Shown here piece by piece: positions 35,556 through 44,653 of a DNA stretch of 64,000 bases. The stretch spans positions 2,108,001 to 2,172,000 of the forward strand of contig NZ_CP092968.1 of assembly GCF_027571405.1 (NCBI RefSeq). Reading direction: 5' to 3'. Under the pieces are notes generated by a model. It made no database searches and had not been told where the DNA came from. It saw nothing but the letters and a program-made list of their open reading frames with translations. Each line of letters begins with the position of its first letter. The first letter of the stretch is position 1. The translations under genes and the position numbers were made by a program. Source of the stretch: Methylocystis parvus OBBP. Lineage in GTDB: Bacteria; Pseudomonadota; Alphaproteobacteria; Rhizobiales; Beijerinckiaceae.

Positions 35556-37265
35556 TTAGAACTTCATTCCGACGCCGGTGACCGGTCCGTGCATCACCGC
35601 ATTGATTCCGTTCTGGCGGCCGTCCGCCCATTTGGCGAAATCCATGCCGAGCGCCCGATAGCCGATCAGCCCGGTCAGGTTCATCCCGTTGAATTGGAAA
35701 TCGTAATTATAGCCGCCATAGAACTGCCAGCTGAATTTGCTGCCCGCGCCGAAACCGCCAATGTCGGCGCGCGCTTCGAATTGGCTGCCCGGCGCGAAGC
35801 TGTGCCGCATGCGCACGCCGATGACCGGATCGATCCACCAAAGCGCGCCCGAGCCGATCACGCTCCTGCCGCCGATCTGCTCGACGCCGAGCAGGGGCAA
35901 ATTCGCCGCAGCGACCGCGCTGGCGTTGAGATTGAGCCCGATATTGGCGTAGCGCAGACCGGCATAGGCGTCGAAAGCGGTGAAGGAGGCCGGCGCGCTC
36001 AATAGCTTGAAACGCGCAAGCTCGTAGCCGAAGCCCGCTTCGCCAATAGCGACCGTCTGGCGCAAATGGCCGCTGACGCTTGCGGCGACGGCGAGATCGG
36101 CGATCGGCGAACGCAGCGAGAGCGTGGAGCCCGCGAAACGAATGCGCGCCCAGGCGAGATCACCATAGGCGAAGAACGGACCGTTCGAGGTCTCGACGCG
36201 CCCCATGAAAGCGAGCGGGAAGGAAGAACTCTTGGCGATGGCGTCGATAAAGGTCGCGTCGGCCGCAACGGTCTCGTTGCGCAACAGCATCGTGCCGTTC
36301 ATGTTGATGACCCAGACATAGGGCATCGCCAGCCAGCGCCAGCCTTCATATTTCGGGCGCTCCAGAGCCGCGAATTGCGGCGACGCGGCTGAGCCATGCG
36401 TCTCCGGGATGGTGGAGTCGAAACGGTAATTGAGGCCGGTGCGCACCACATGGCCCGCAAAGCGCGTATGCGCATATGTGGCGTCGACGATCGGCGTCGC
36501 GCCGAGCAGCGCGTTGCGATGCGCGAGCGAGGGGTTGCCGAGCCAGAGCTCGCCAAGGTCGTAATAGAGATATTCGAGCTTGGCGGAGAGATTGCGCCCC
36601 AGCGCCATTTCGGCGCCCGCGCCGACCGTCCAGCCGGCGAGCATGTCGTAATGGTCGCCGCGCACCGTGTCCGAGGTGAGCGTCGAGGGGCGCAAAGCCT
36701 GCGTCACGGCGCCCGAGAGATTTGCGCCGCCATAGGCAAAGCCGCCCGTGACATAAGCCATGATCGTGGGCGTCGCCGCATAGCCGAGACGCGCCCGCAC
36801 CGTTCCGAGATTTTCGAGCTGGCGGTTGACTTTGAAGCTTGTCGCGGCGAACCCGAAGGGCGCGGGCCAAATGCTGACCTGACCGTTGCCGCCGCGAACG
36901 CCGGCGCCTTGAATGTCCGCTTCGACGCCTGCGACGAAGCGCTCCGAGAATTGCCAGTTATAGCCGATCTGTCCGCCGAAAAAGAAACCGTCGAGTCGCG
37001 CGCGTACCGTTCCCGTGGCGCCGAGCGCCGAAGCGGGACCGAAATTCAGGAGCGTGTTGTCGAAGAGATTGGCGCTCGACAGATTGATCGGATCGCTCGC
37101 GGCGAATGTGTAGCCGGCGTTCATGCCGACATAAAGGCCTGTCCAGGTGAAGACCGGCGGCGCGGACGGCGGCGCCTTTTTGGCGGGGAGGTCGGCGGCG
37201 ACGGCGGGCGAAACGAGCAGCACGCTCGCGGCGAGCAGGAATCGGGCCTTGAAGCGTTTCAACAT
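35556..37265 (-). CDS. Outer-membrane protein with two beta-barrel domains
   Basis: 569 residues from the ATG at 37265, which gives the signal peptide LLAASVLLVSPAVA. Residues 20-290 are an Omp25/31-like barrel (ADLPAKKAPP, FTWTGLYVGMNAGYTF, NLGTVRARLGYAATPTIMAY, VVRTGLNYRF). From about 305 a second barrel family begins (WRWLAMPYVWVINMNGTM, AFMGRVETSNGPFFAYGD) and ends in WQFYGGYNYDFQFNGMNLTG. Each half resembles a complete known family, so this is a fusion. It is located in the outer membrane. It stands alone between a divergent transpeptidase gene and an octaheme cytochrome. Confidence 0.8.
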   Translation of the reverse strand: MLKRFKARFLLAASVLLVSPAVAADLPAKKAPPSAPPVFTWTGLYVGMNAGYTFAASDPINLSSANLFDNTLLNFGPASALGATGTVRARLDGFFFGGQIGYNWQFSERFVAGVEADIQGAGVRGGNGQVSIWPAPFGFAATSFKVNRQLENLGTVRARLGYAATPTIMAYVTGGFAYGGANLSGAVTQALRPSTLTSDTVRGDHYDMLAGWTVGAGAEMALGRNLSAKLEYLYYDLGELWLGNPSLAHRNALLGATPIVDATYAHTRFAGHVVRTGLNYRFDSTIPETHGSAASPQFAALERPKYEGWRWLAMPYVWVINMNGTMLLRNETVAADATFIDAIAKSSSFPLAFMGRVETSNGPFFAYGDLAWARIRFAGSTLSLRSPIADLAVAASVSGHLRQTVAIGEAGFGYELARFKLLSAPASFTAFDAYAGLRYANIGLNLNASAVAAANLPLLGVEQIGGRSVIGSGALWWIDPVIGVRMRHSFAPGSQFEARADIGGFGAGSKFSWQFYGGYNYDFQFNGMNLTGLIGYRALGMDFAKWADGRQNGINAVMHGPVTGVGMKF

Positions 37266-37480
37266 TTCTCTTGGCTCTCTTGGCGCCTGAAATTTTGCTT
37301 GAGCGGCCATGACCTGAGATAGGCCGCCTGAGTGCGGCTAAACTTATACGAGAGTCCCGGAGGCCGTCGGCGATTCTGCCAAGGAACGGGAGATAGTCGG
37401 CGGACGTGGCCATTCAGCCACAGTCTCGGCCCCTAAGGCGCAAGCGCAATGGGGAGCGTCACACACGCATGACGTGTGCG

Positions 37481-39772
37481 TTATCGCGCTTGATCCCGCT
37501 TCGGGCCCTGGGCCCGAAGCGCGTTGACGAAAGCCCTAAGCGATTGGTCCTCCGGCTCCAATTCCGCCAGCCGCTCCGCATGCGGCAAGGCGGCCGCGAC
37601 ATCGCCTTCCTCCGCCTCGTAGGAAGCGAGCGCTGTGAGAATGTCGCGATCGAAGGTGTGAGCGGACAAAGCGCGGCGCAGCGTCTCAATCGCTTTTTGC
37701 GCCGCGCCGGCGTCGTGGAGCGCCACGCCATAGACATAGGCGAAGCGGGCGTCGTCGGGCGCCAGCCGCGCGGCTTCCTCCAGATTCGCCATCGCCTCCG
37801 GAAGCCTCTTTTGCCGGATGAGGCTCAGCCCAAGCGCATGCGCCAACGCGCCCGACTCCGGATTACGCAGGAAGGCCTTGCGCAGCTGCCCTTCGGCCCC
37901 AGCCTCGTCGCCGCCGCTCCGCAGGAGGTCGGCAAGCGAAATCGCGGCGGGCGCGAATGTCGGGTCGAGGGCGAGCGCCTTCTCATAGGCGGCCCGCGCT
38001 TGCGCCGGATCGCCGCGCGTAACATAGAGCGCGCCCAGATTAGCCTGGGATTCCGGCCGCTCGGCGTTGAACCGCTGGCCGGCTTCGTATTCCGCCAGCG
38101 CTTTCTCGAAAGAGGCGCGTTCGATCTCGGAGAGCGCCGCCTCCGCCTCGCCGGCAAGGGCGCGGGCCGCGTCCATCCGGACGAGCCGCGTATCGTCGGA
38201 AAGGAGCGGCGCGAGCGCGTCCCGCTTCGTCGCGGCGTCGGCGTTGGCGAAGACGGCGACGGCCGCGGCGCGCGCCATCGGAGATTTGTCGGCGAGCGCG
38301 CCTTTCGCGGCCTCTAACGCCGCCGCCGTCGGCGTCTGGCTGAGGCGCTGCAGCGCGCTCGCCCGCGCGATGGCGGACTGCGTATCGTCCGAGACGATCT
38401 TCGCCAGCGCCGTCTGCGCCCCCGGCGCATTGGCGTCGGCGAGGTGAAAAGCCTCCGCAAAGTTCTGCGCGCCCGGCCTCGACCCCGCGCCCCAGGATTT
38501 GAGCGCCTCGACCGCCCAGGCTGCGCTCTTGCCGTCATGGCAGGCGTTGCAGGCGTTGGGCGTCGCGAGAGAGGCCGTGCGATCGGGACGGGGAATTCGC
38601 ATCGAATGATCATGCCGTTTGTCGACGCCCATATAGGTCGTCGTCGGCATGTGGCAGTTGGCGCATTGCGCGCCGGCGGAATCCTTCTGGTGGTGATGAT
38701 GCGCGGGCGCGTCGAAGACATTGGCCGCGTGGCACTGACCGCAAACCGCGGAGCCCGCGAGACGCAATTTGCCCGAATGAGGATTGTGGCAGTCCGCGCA
38801 GGTCACGCCCGCCCCATGCATGCGGCTCTGCAGGAAGGAGCCGAAATTATAGACTTCGTCGCGTTGCTGACCGTCGAGATGGTAAAGTCCGGCTTCAAGC
38901 GTCACGGGACGAAAAGCGTCGTAAAAGCGCGCCGCCGCAAGTGGGTCGTCGGAAAATTGCTGACGCCTCGAATGGCAGCCCGCGCAGATGAGAGCCTCCT
39001 TGTCGCCCGCGGGAGGACCCGTCCGGGTCGCAGCAACGCCGTCCTCTATCCGCCAGCTGACCCCGCCCCGCGCAAGGCCGATGGCGAAGCCCCTGTTCGA
39101 AGTCGGCGTCGACGGCGAAGCGGCCCAGGCGAGATGGTTGGAGCCCGGGCCGTGACAGGCCTCGCAGCCCACGCTGATCTCGGAGAAGGAAGTCGCGAAG
39201 GCGCTGGAAGCGGGATCGTAATTCTTGCGCAGATTGGTGGAATGGCACCAAGCGCATTGATAGTTCCAGTTCTGGTCGATCCCCGTCCAGTGCAAGGGGT
39301 CGCCCGGCGCGAGCCTGCGGTCCGGATAAAGATCGAACCAGCGCTGTCCGCCCTGCTCGGCGGGGCGCGAATCCCACGCGATTCCGAAAGCCTGAAGGCG
39401 TCCGCCGGGAAGCTCGAGCAAATATTGCTGAAGCGGCGCAACGCCGAAGACGTAACGGACCGCGAAGTCGCCAGGCTTGCCGTCGGGCCCAGCGGCGTGA
39501 ATGAAGAATCGACCCTCTTTCTTGAAAAAAATCGTCTCGGACGCGCCGTTCTTGAACGCCGCGCCATCGAAACGGCCAAGGACGCTCGTCTCGCTCGGCT
39601 CCTGCATCGCCGCTTTGTGCTGCGACCGCAGCCAGTCTCCATGCTGAGCCTCGTGACAGGAGGCGCAAGCGCCGGAGCCGACGAAATCAGCGTGCGACTC
39701 CTGCGCCGCCGCAGCGGCGGTAAAGGAAACAAAAAAGCAAACGGCCGTCAGGAGGCCGCGAAGGAAAGGCAT
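37481..39772 (-). CDS. Octaheme c-type cytochrome with HEAT and TPR repeats
   Basis: 763 residues from the ATG at 39772 (the longer frame to 39865 lacks a signal peptide at its start). The signal peptide ends FTAAAAAQ. Eight CxxCH heme motifs follow: CASCH, CAWCH, CEACH, CAGCH, CADCH, CGQCH, CANCH and CNACH. After about residue 420 come short HEAT-like repeats (AALEAAKGALADKSPMARAA) and then TPRs (AYEKALALDPTFAPA, LGALYVTRGDPAQARA). It is predicted periplasmic, an electron-transfer or substrate-binding protein. It is probably monocistronic: the GSCFA-domain gene that precedes it on the same strand ends 99 bases upstream of its start, with no recognisable partner. Confidence 0.88.
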   Translation of the reverse strand: MPFLRGLLTAVCFFVSFTAAAAAQESHADFVGSGACASCHEAQHGDWLRSQHKAAMQEPSETSVLGRFDGAAFKNGASETIFFKKEGRFFIHAAGPDGKPGDFAVRYVFGVAPLQQYLLELPGGRLQAFGIAWDSRPAEQGGQRWFDLYPDRRLAPGDPLHWTGIDQNWNYQCAWCHSTNLRKNYDPASSAFATSFSEISVGCEACHGPGSNHLAWAASPSTPTSNRGFAIGLARGGVSWRIEDGVAATRTGPPAGDKEALICAGCHSRRQQFSDDPLAAARFYDAFRPVTLEAGLYHLDGQQRDEVYNFGSFLQSRMHGAGVTCADCHNPHSGKLRLAGSAVCGQCHAANVFDAPAHHHHQKDSAGAQCANCHMPTTTYMGVDKRHDHSMRIPRPDRTASLATPNACNACHDGKSAAWAVEALKSWGAGSRPGAQNFAEAFHLADANAPGAQTALAKIVSDDTQSAIARASALQRLSQTPTAAALEAAKGALADKSPMARAAAVAVFANADAATKRDALAPLLSDDTRLVRMDAARALAGEAEAALSEIERASFEKALAEYEAGQRFNAERPESQANLGALYVTRGDPAQARAAYEKALALDPTFAPAAISLADLLRSGGDEAGAEGQLRKAFLRNPESGALAHALGLSLIRQKRLPEAMANLEEAARLAPDDARFAYVYGVALHDAGAAQKAIETLRRALSAHTFDRDILTALASYEAEEGDVAAALPHAERLAELEPEDQSLRAFVNALRAQGPKRDQAR

Positions 39773-39871
39773 GGCGCGTCCTTTTGCCTGCAAGTCGGGC
39801 GGCGTCAAAGTGGCCCGCGAGCGGTCGAAGAGCAATATGGCTGGCTTGACCCATAAAGCTTCCACCTCGCA

Positions 39872-41026
39872 TCAACCTTCGCTTCTCCCCTGCAATTGCT
39901 CCGCACCGGGCTCATCCTCTTCCGTAGCCGCCGTCGGCGTCGCCCCGAGCTCCAACGCCTCTTCATCGCACATCACTCTCATCGCCTCCGCGACCGCGTC
40001 GTCCGGAGCGCCCGGCTTTACAGGCGTCAGCGCCTGCGCCGTACGGCGAAGCGCCTCCTCCACCAAATTGCGCTTGATGAAGCGGCGATCGAAGACGCGC
40101 ATGACGTGAGCGACGCCTTCAGGCGTGACGCTACGGCGGTCGGGTCCGAAATAGTCGAGGCCGCCATAGCCGCCCGCGACGATTTCGTAAGATGGAAAAT
40201 AAGCGACATGGGAAAAATGGCGCTCGAGAATGTCGCAGGCGACACGAAGAATGGATTTCGACGCCATGGTGGAAACCGTCACATGGCGCCGCTCCGCCGT
40301 CGCGACGAGCGGCACGGGAGAGACGGTGAGGATGACGCGCGCGCCGGGATTGACAGCGGCCAATGCGGCGATGAAAGCGGTCAAATCAGCCACGACGTCG
40401 TCCACGCCGAAATTTACGAATTCGTGCCGGGCCGGCGCATAGTCGCCGCCGGCGACGCCGGGGCACAGGGGAAAAACCGCCTTGTCCTCGCGGGACCGCC
40501 AAGCTTCGGTCAGTCCCAATGTGAAAATGAAGGCGTCGAGCGTTTCAAAAGCCTCGCGGACCGCCGCAAAGTGACCGTCGCGGTCAAGTTCGAGTTCGCG
40601 CTGTGAATTGAAGCCGCCTTCCTGTATCTGCGGGCGAAAGGGATCGACGACGACCCCCGCCCGCTCAACCCAATAATTCTCCTTTGGCGTGAAGCGACCA
40701 TAGGCGCGCTCGAAAAGCTGCAGCAATTGCCGGCTGGTGTAGACATTGCCGTAGCGGGCGGAATAGACGCCGTAATTCAACGCATGCGCCGCTCCCTCGG
40801 TGAGAAAGGGGTGCGCCTTCTCCGTCACGAGGTAATTGCACCCGCTTGCGGCGAGATGCCGGCCGATATGCTGTGCGAAGCAACTGCCTGCCGTTACGAT
40901 CCGGTCGCGGGCGCCGACACGGAATGGCGGGTCGACAACGGGGTCGATCTCGTCTGGCGCGACCTCTGCGACGGCGTGGCGCCAATAGGCATGGGCCGGC
41001 AGGCGGGAATAGGGATGCTTTTTCAT
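39872..41026 (-). CDS. GSCFA domain protein
   Basis: 384 residues from the ATG at 41026, which overlaps the stop of the SGNH gene by four bases (ATGA). The N-terminal GSCFAQHIG motif (47-55) gives the family its name, and LTVSPVPLVATAERR and YFPSYEIVAGG are family-typical. GSCFA proteins are SGNH-like hydrolases found near glycan genes, and esterase activity on surface polysaccharide is inferred. There is no signal peptide. The C-terminus has an acidic tail (TEEDEPGAEQLQ). It is the last of a three-gene operon. Confidence 0.88.
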   Translation of the reverse strand: MKKHPYSRLPAHAYWRHAVAEVAPDEIDPVVDPPFRVGARDRIVTAGSCFAQHIGRHLAASGCNYLVTEKAHPFLTEGAAHALNYGVYSARYGNVYTSRQLLQLFERAYGRFTPKENYWVERAGVVVDPFRPQIQEGGFNSQRELELDRDGHFAAVREAFETLDAFIFTLGLTEAWRSREDKAVFPLCPGVAGGDYAPARHEFVNFGVDDVVADLTAFIAALAAVNPGARVILTVSPVPLVATAERRHVTVSTMASKSILRVACDILERHFSHVAYFPSYEIVAGGYGGLDYFGPDRRSVTPEGVAHVMRVFDRRFIKRNLVEEALRRTAQALTPVKPGAPDDAVAEAMRVMCDEEALELGATPTAATEEDEPGAEQLQGRSEG

Positions 41027-41790
41027 GCTTGGGCTGCAGTCAGTCGCGCTTCCATCATCTCGATCGCTTTGGCGACCATCGCCTCGCCGAAAAGTTGGTT
41101 CGCATGGCTCGCATCCGCGCCCCAGGCCTCCTGCGCAAGGACGCCCGGCGGCGCGACGAAGCGTTCGGGAACGGCGACGAATTCGATGTTTTCCCTCGCG
41201 CAGACCGCCCGATAGAGACCGCTCTGCACCCGCCACATCTTGTAACGGAACAGCTCCGAAGAGAGCTTGCCGCGATCGACGGCTTTGCGGAAGAATTCCT
41301 TTGGATAAGCGAGCACGCGTGCGTCAGGAAGAGGCGGCGGCGGCTCCAGGCAAAAAAGCGGGATCGACGTCGCGCGGCGTAAAAGAGCGAGAACGCCGAG
41401 CGTTAACGCCATTTTCTCCCGCATGGTTTCGCGCACCGCGGCCTCGGGCAGGATTGAGGCGTCCGCGGCGAGCGGCAGGTCGGGATCGTCGCCCAGCACG
41501 AAATCGACCGGTCCGCGAGACTGCGCCACCGACATGGCGATATGTTCGTTGCCGCCGACCGAGAGGAGACCGAAAGCCGCGTCTTCGCCCGCGATGATCT
41601 CGGCGAGCTGCGGATTGATGCGCACGCCCTCCGGCTCCTCGACGATCGTCGGCATGATCGTCGGCTCATACAGATAGACGAAGCGCGACGAGAAGGCCTC
41701 TCCGGCGATCGTGGCGCCTTTGTGCTGCAGTTCGTAGCAGCCTTTCGCAATCGCGACGATGTGGCTGTGGCCCAGCCCCAATATCCTCAT
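41023..41790 (-). CDS. SGNH/GDSL-like hydrolase
   Basis: 255 residues. The N-terminus MRILGLGHSHIVAIAKG carries a GHSH nucleophile loop, a GDSL variant (Ser9). The central motif SVGGNEH gives the family's glycine/asparagine block. The C-terminal DASHANQLFG carries the likely Asp/His pair (about 227). The ATG at 41790 overlaps the preceding 88-aa gene by four bases and the gene's own end overlaps GSCFA, so all three are translationally coupled. No signal peptide. A role in removing or adding acyl groups on a surface glycan is inferred from context. Confidence 0.8.
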   Translation of the reverse strand: MRILGLGHSHIVAIAKGCYELQHKGATIAGEAFSSRFVYLYEPTIMPTIVEEPEGVRINPQLAEIIAGEDAAFGLLSVGGNEHIAMSVAQSRGPVDFVLGDDPDLPLAADASILPEAAVRETMREKMALTLGVLALLRRATSIPLFCLEPPPPLPDARVLAYPKEFFRKAVDRGKLSSELFRYKMWRVQSGLYRAVCARENIEFVAVPERFVAPPGVLAQEAWGADASHANQLFGEAMVAKAIEMMEARLTAAQA

Positions 41791-42053
41791 TCGCCGGGCG
41801 ACCTGACCACGGAGTCACGCACGGAGCCACGATTGTCGATTTCGACGCCGATCGGCTCGCCTTTTTGAATGGGGCCGGAAATCTGGCGCCTGACCGCCAC
41901 AATGCGATGCTCCTTCTCGCCGACAAGGATTCTGCGCCCGATCATTTCCGAATCGGCGGAGACGGCGAAAGGCGATCGGATCGCGATCATGTCGTGACCC
42001 CGATAGCCATATCGGTAGAAGGCCTCCACCTTTATCGCCTCGCTCTCCGGCAT
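41787..42053 (-). CDS. Small conserved hypothetical protein of the GSCFA operon
   Basis: 88 residues from the ATG at 42053. It is the first gene of the operon, with a four-base overlap to the SGNH gene. It has no signal peptide. Segments such as VEAFYRYGYRGHDMIAIRSP, IGRRILVGEKEHRIVAVRR and QKGEPIGVEIDNRG suggest a small all-beta fold. I recognise no family. Its position suggests an accessory role for the two hydrolase-like proteins. Confidence 0.65.
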   Translation of the reverse strand: MPESEAIKVEAFYRYGYRGHDMIAIRSPFAVSADSEMIGRRILVGEKEHRIVAVRRQISGPIQKGEPIGVEIDNRGSVRDSVVRSPGE

Positions 42054-42222
42054 GTTTTTCCCTCCCGGATATGGCGACGGACCGGCGCCTCCCTGCGCGG
42101 CCAAGATATTCCGCCCGCAAGGAAAGGCCAAGCGGCGGGCGCGCGGCGTTACGAGGGAGCCGAGTTTTCCCTTGCGGCGGACCTGTGTTAAAGCTCCGGC
42201 CCCGCAACCCCGCGTTTCTTGC
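42054..42222. promoter_or_regulatory. Divergent control region of two glycan-modification operons
   Basis: 169 bases between the start of the 88-aa gene (minus) and the methyltransferase (plus). A GC-rich stretch with an AT-richer core near the methyltransferase end. No clear -35/-10 pair can be named by eye. Confidence 0.4.
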
Positions 42223-43362
42223 ATGACGAATCCGTACCAGACAGCGCCCCTTCAGGAGATTCCAACAAAGGAAACCTTCGAAGAATCCTGCTATCTGGCG
42301 GCCAATCCGGATGTCGCGGCCGCTGTCAAGGCTGGAACAGTCGCCTCCGGCTGGGCGCATTTCAGGAAATTTGGCGCGACCGAAGGCCGCCGGCAGAAGG
42401 TTCCGGAAGAAGAGACCCCCACGGCTGAAAATTTTGACGAGCTGCGTTATCTTGCGGCCAATCCGGACGTAAGGGACGCGGTCGCCCAAGGAATATTTCC
42501 CTCCGCTCGCGCGCATTTCAACTCGGCGGGACGCTTGCAGAATCGCCGACAGCGCCGCGCGAGCCGCATCCCCGGCATTCGCGTCCAAAAGCTTGCGGCG
42601 CTGCGTCCGCTTCTTTCGGACCCGCAGGCGCCGCTCGACGCGAACGGAAAACTTTGTTTCCTCGACGCGGACAAGCGGGCCAAAGACGCCCTCGACGATG
42701 AAATCCCCGTCAGCGAGAACGGCTATGACGACGAGACCGTCGCGCTCATCGAAGGCTCAGCGAACGGTCTTGTGCTCGACGTCGGCGCCGGTTTTCGGCC
42801 CGTCTATTATAGTAACGTCGTCAATCTCGAGGTGAAGGACTACCCGACGACGGATGTCATCGGCGTCGCGGATCGGCTGCCTTTCAAGGATGATTCGTTC
42901 GAAGGCGTGATTTCGATCGCGGTGCTCGAACATGTGAAGGATCCATTCGCCTGCGCGCGGGAGATCGCGCGCGTTCTGAAACCCGGCGGATGGCTGAAAT
43001 GCTGCGTGCCTTTCCTGCAGCCGCTGCACGGCTATCCGCATCATTATTTCAACATGACGCATGAAGGGCTGCGCACATTGTTCGAGCCCTATCTTTCGAT
43101 CGAACGGCAGGAAGTAAACCCGGCGACGCATCCGGTCTGGGCCATCGCCTGGCAATTGCGCGCCTGGGCGGACGGATTGCCGCCTTCTGCGAAGAAAGCC
43201 TTCCTGAAGCTGCGGGTGAGCGACCTCGTCGGTTTCCCCGGTCCCATGCTCGCGCAGCCCTGGGCGCGCGATCTTCCGATCGACAAGCAATTCGAACTCG
43301 CCGCCGCGACGATCCTTTTTGCGCGCAAGCCTTCATATCCAAAGGGCGACGCGGAAAAATGA
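42223..43362 (+). CDS. Methyltransferase with two N-terminal ANPDV-type repeats
   Basis: 379 residues from the ATG at 42223; the frame opens upstream to 42052 but that part is the divergent promoter. Residues 17-57 and 66-106 are two copies of a repeat with CYLAANPDV and RYLAANPDV and a trailing HF...G...R, found in alphaproteobacterial surface-polysaccharide enzymes. From about 185 a class I SAM fold begins (GLVLDVGAGF), with SIAVLEHVKDPFACAREI and LKPGGWLKCCVPF. It probably methylates a glycan or a carrier. The next gene overlaps it by four bases. Confidence 0.85.
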   Translation: MTNPYQTAPLQEIPTKETFEESCYLAANPDVAAAVKAGTVASGWAHFRKFGATEGRRQKVPEEETPTAENFDELRYLAANPDVRDAVAQGIFPSARAHFNSAGRLQNRRQRRASRIPGIRVQKLAALRPLLSDPQAPLDANGKLCFLDADKRAKDALDDEIPVSENGYDDETVALIEGSANGLVLDVGAGFRPVYYSNVVNLEVKDYPTTDVIGVADRLPFKDDSFEGVISIAVLEHVKDPFACAREIARVLKPGGWLKCCVPFLQPLHGYPHHYFNMTHEGLRTLFEPYLSIERQEVNPATHPVWAIAWQLRAWADGLPPSAKKAFLKLRVSDLVGFPGPMLAQPWARDLPIDKQFELAAATILFARKPSYPKGDAEK

Positions 43363-44351
43363 GCCTGACCAGCCTTCATGTTCACAAAGGGCTCGACGAT
43401 TGGCTGTTTCTGACCGGCGGGTCGAATTTCGTCACCACGCTTTATCAGCGCGAAGGCGGCCATCTGCCGGACGTCGCGCTCGAGGGTTGGCGTGACACGA
43501 TTGTCGCGCGCAAACGACGCTGCGACGCGCTCGGCGTCCGCTACGCTCATATCGCGATCCCGGAAAAGCTCACCATCTACGGACACAAGCAGGCCGAGCC
43601 ATTGGTCGATCCCGATCTCGCGCCGGCCTTGCGCCTCCTCAAGCTCTTCGACTGCGATCCTGCGGCCTATGGCTATGTCGATCTCGTCGCCCTGATGCGC
43701 GCGCATCGGGACAGCGTCGACCTTTATTTTCGAACGGACACGCACTGGAATGCGATCGGCAGTCTGCTCGGCTACGAGACGCTCTGCGATGCGCTCGGTC
43801 TGGAGCGCAACGCCGCGCTCGCCGAACGGCCTTTCGTCGACGATCTGCGCCTGCTGGATCTCGGATCGAAGCTCGACCCGCCGGTTTACGAGCCGGTGCG
43901 CGAAGTGACCTGGCTTCAGGACGCGACCCGAGTCTATCACAACAATGTCGTGCGTCTCCTGGAGGCGCATGAATATGGCGGCGAGATACATGTCGGTTCG
44001 CACGCAATCTTCAAAAACCCGAAGGCTCCCAACGACTGCAAGCTGACGCTGTTCGGGGACTCCTTTTCGGGCGTCAGCCCCTTTCATTTCACAGCCCTGC
44101 TCGCGGAGACCGTCAGCGAGCTGGAATTCATCTGGTCCGCCAATGTCGATTGGGGACTCGTCGAGCGCGTCAAGCCGGACATCGTCGTCACCGAAATTGC
44201 GGAACGTTATATGGCGATCCCGCCGAACGACCGTTTCAGCCTGCGGGCGACGCAGATCCGGCAGGAATGGCTCGGCCGGCGCCGACGCCTTGAAGCCTGG
44301 TTGCGCGACAAGCGCGCGAATTGGCGTCAGCGTTCGAGCAAGTCCGCATAA
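43359..44351 (+). CDS. AlgX/AlgJ-like SGNH-family acetyltransferase-type protein
   Basis: 330 residues. The core has RTDTHWN (about residue 126, Asp-His of the catalytic triad) and FGDSFSG (about 232, Ser), in the order and spacing of AlgX/AlgJ, which O-acetylate alginate. The N-terminus GLDDWLFLTGGSN also fits. No signal peptide is seen, which is unusual for a periplasmic acetyltransferase, so the site of action is uncertain. It is coupled to the methyltransferase by a four-base overlap, and its 3' end overlaps the DUF2513-like gene convergently. It is likely to add or remove acyl groups on an exopolysaccharide or its precursor. Confidence 0.82.
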   Translation: MSLTSLHVHKGLDDWLFLTGGSNFVTTLYQREGGHLPDVALEGWRDTIVARKRRCDALGVRYAHIAIPEKLTIYGHKQAEPLVDPDLAPALRLLKLFDCDPAAYGYVDLVALMRAHRDSVDLYFRTDTHWNAIGSLLGYETLCDALGLERNAALAERPFVDDLRLLDLGSKLDPPVYEPVREVTWLQDATRVYHNNVVRLLEAHEYGGEIHVGSHAIFKNPKAPNDCKLTLFGDSFSGVSPFHFTALLAETVSELEFIWSANVDWGLVERVKPDIVVTEIAERYMAIPPNDRFSLRATQIRQEWLGRRRRLEAWLRDKRANWRQRSSKSA

Positions 44352-44638
44352 GCTTCCTTCACCCTGCCCCAATCGCGCTCGTCCAGGATGAGTTCCGCAA
44401 GCTCGTCGCCGCGCTTGGTGAGCTTGCGGAAGATCCAGGCTCCGTTGAAATAGGCGCCGGGCGCCTCGATGAAGTCGAGTTCGCGCAGCAGCTCGAGCGC
44501 CTCGACGAGTTCGGACCGCGGACGCTCCAGGCGGTGGGCGATATCGTCGAGCGGAAGAAGAAAGCCCTCCGGCGGGGAGCGCTGCAAGCGCTTCAGCTCC
44601 AGAAGCGCCAGCCGCATCAAATCGACGTCGCGCGCCAT
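44327..44638 (-). CDS. DUF2513-like small winged-helix protein
   Basis: 103 residues. The start MARDVDLMRLALLELKRLQ and the end RDWGRVKEAYADLLER match the general form of DUF2513 proteins, which are small and probably DNA-binding. The middle (LDDIAHRLERPRSELVEALELL) suits a winged helix-turn-helix. It begins 15 bases after the RND pump stop on the same strand, so it may be co-transcribed with the pump. Its 3' end overlaps the AlgX-like gene by 25 bases in convergent orientation. Confidence 0.7.
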   Translation of the reverse strand: MARDVDLMRLALLELKRLQRSPPEGFLLPLDDIAHRLERPRSELVEALELLRELDFIEAPGAYFNGAWIFRKLTKRGDELAELILDERDWGRVKEAYADLLER

Positions 44639-44653
44639 GCCTGCGCTTTCATT

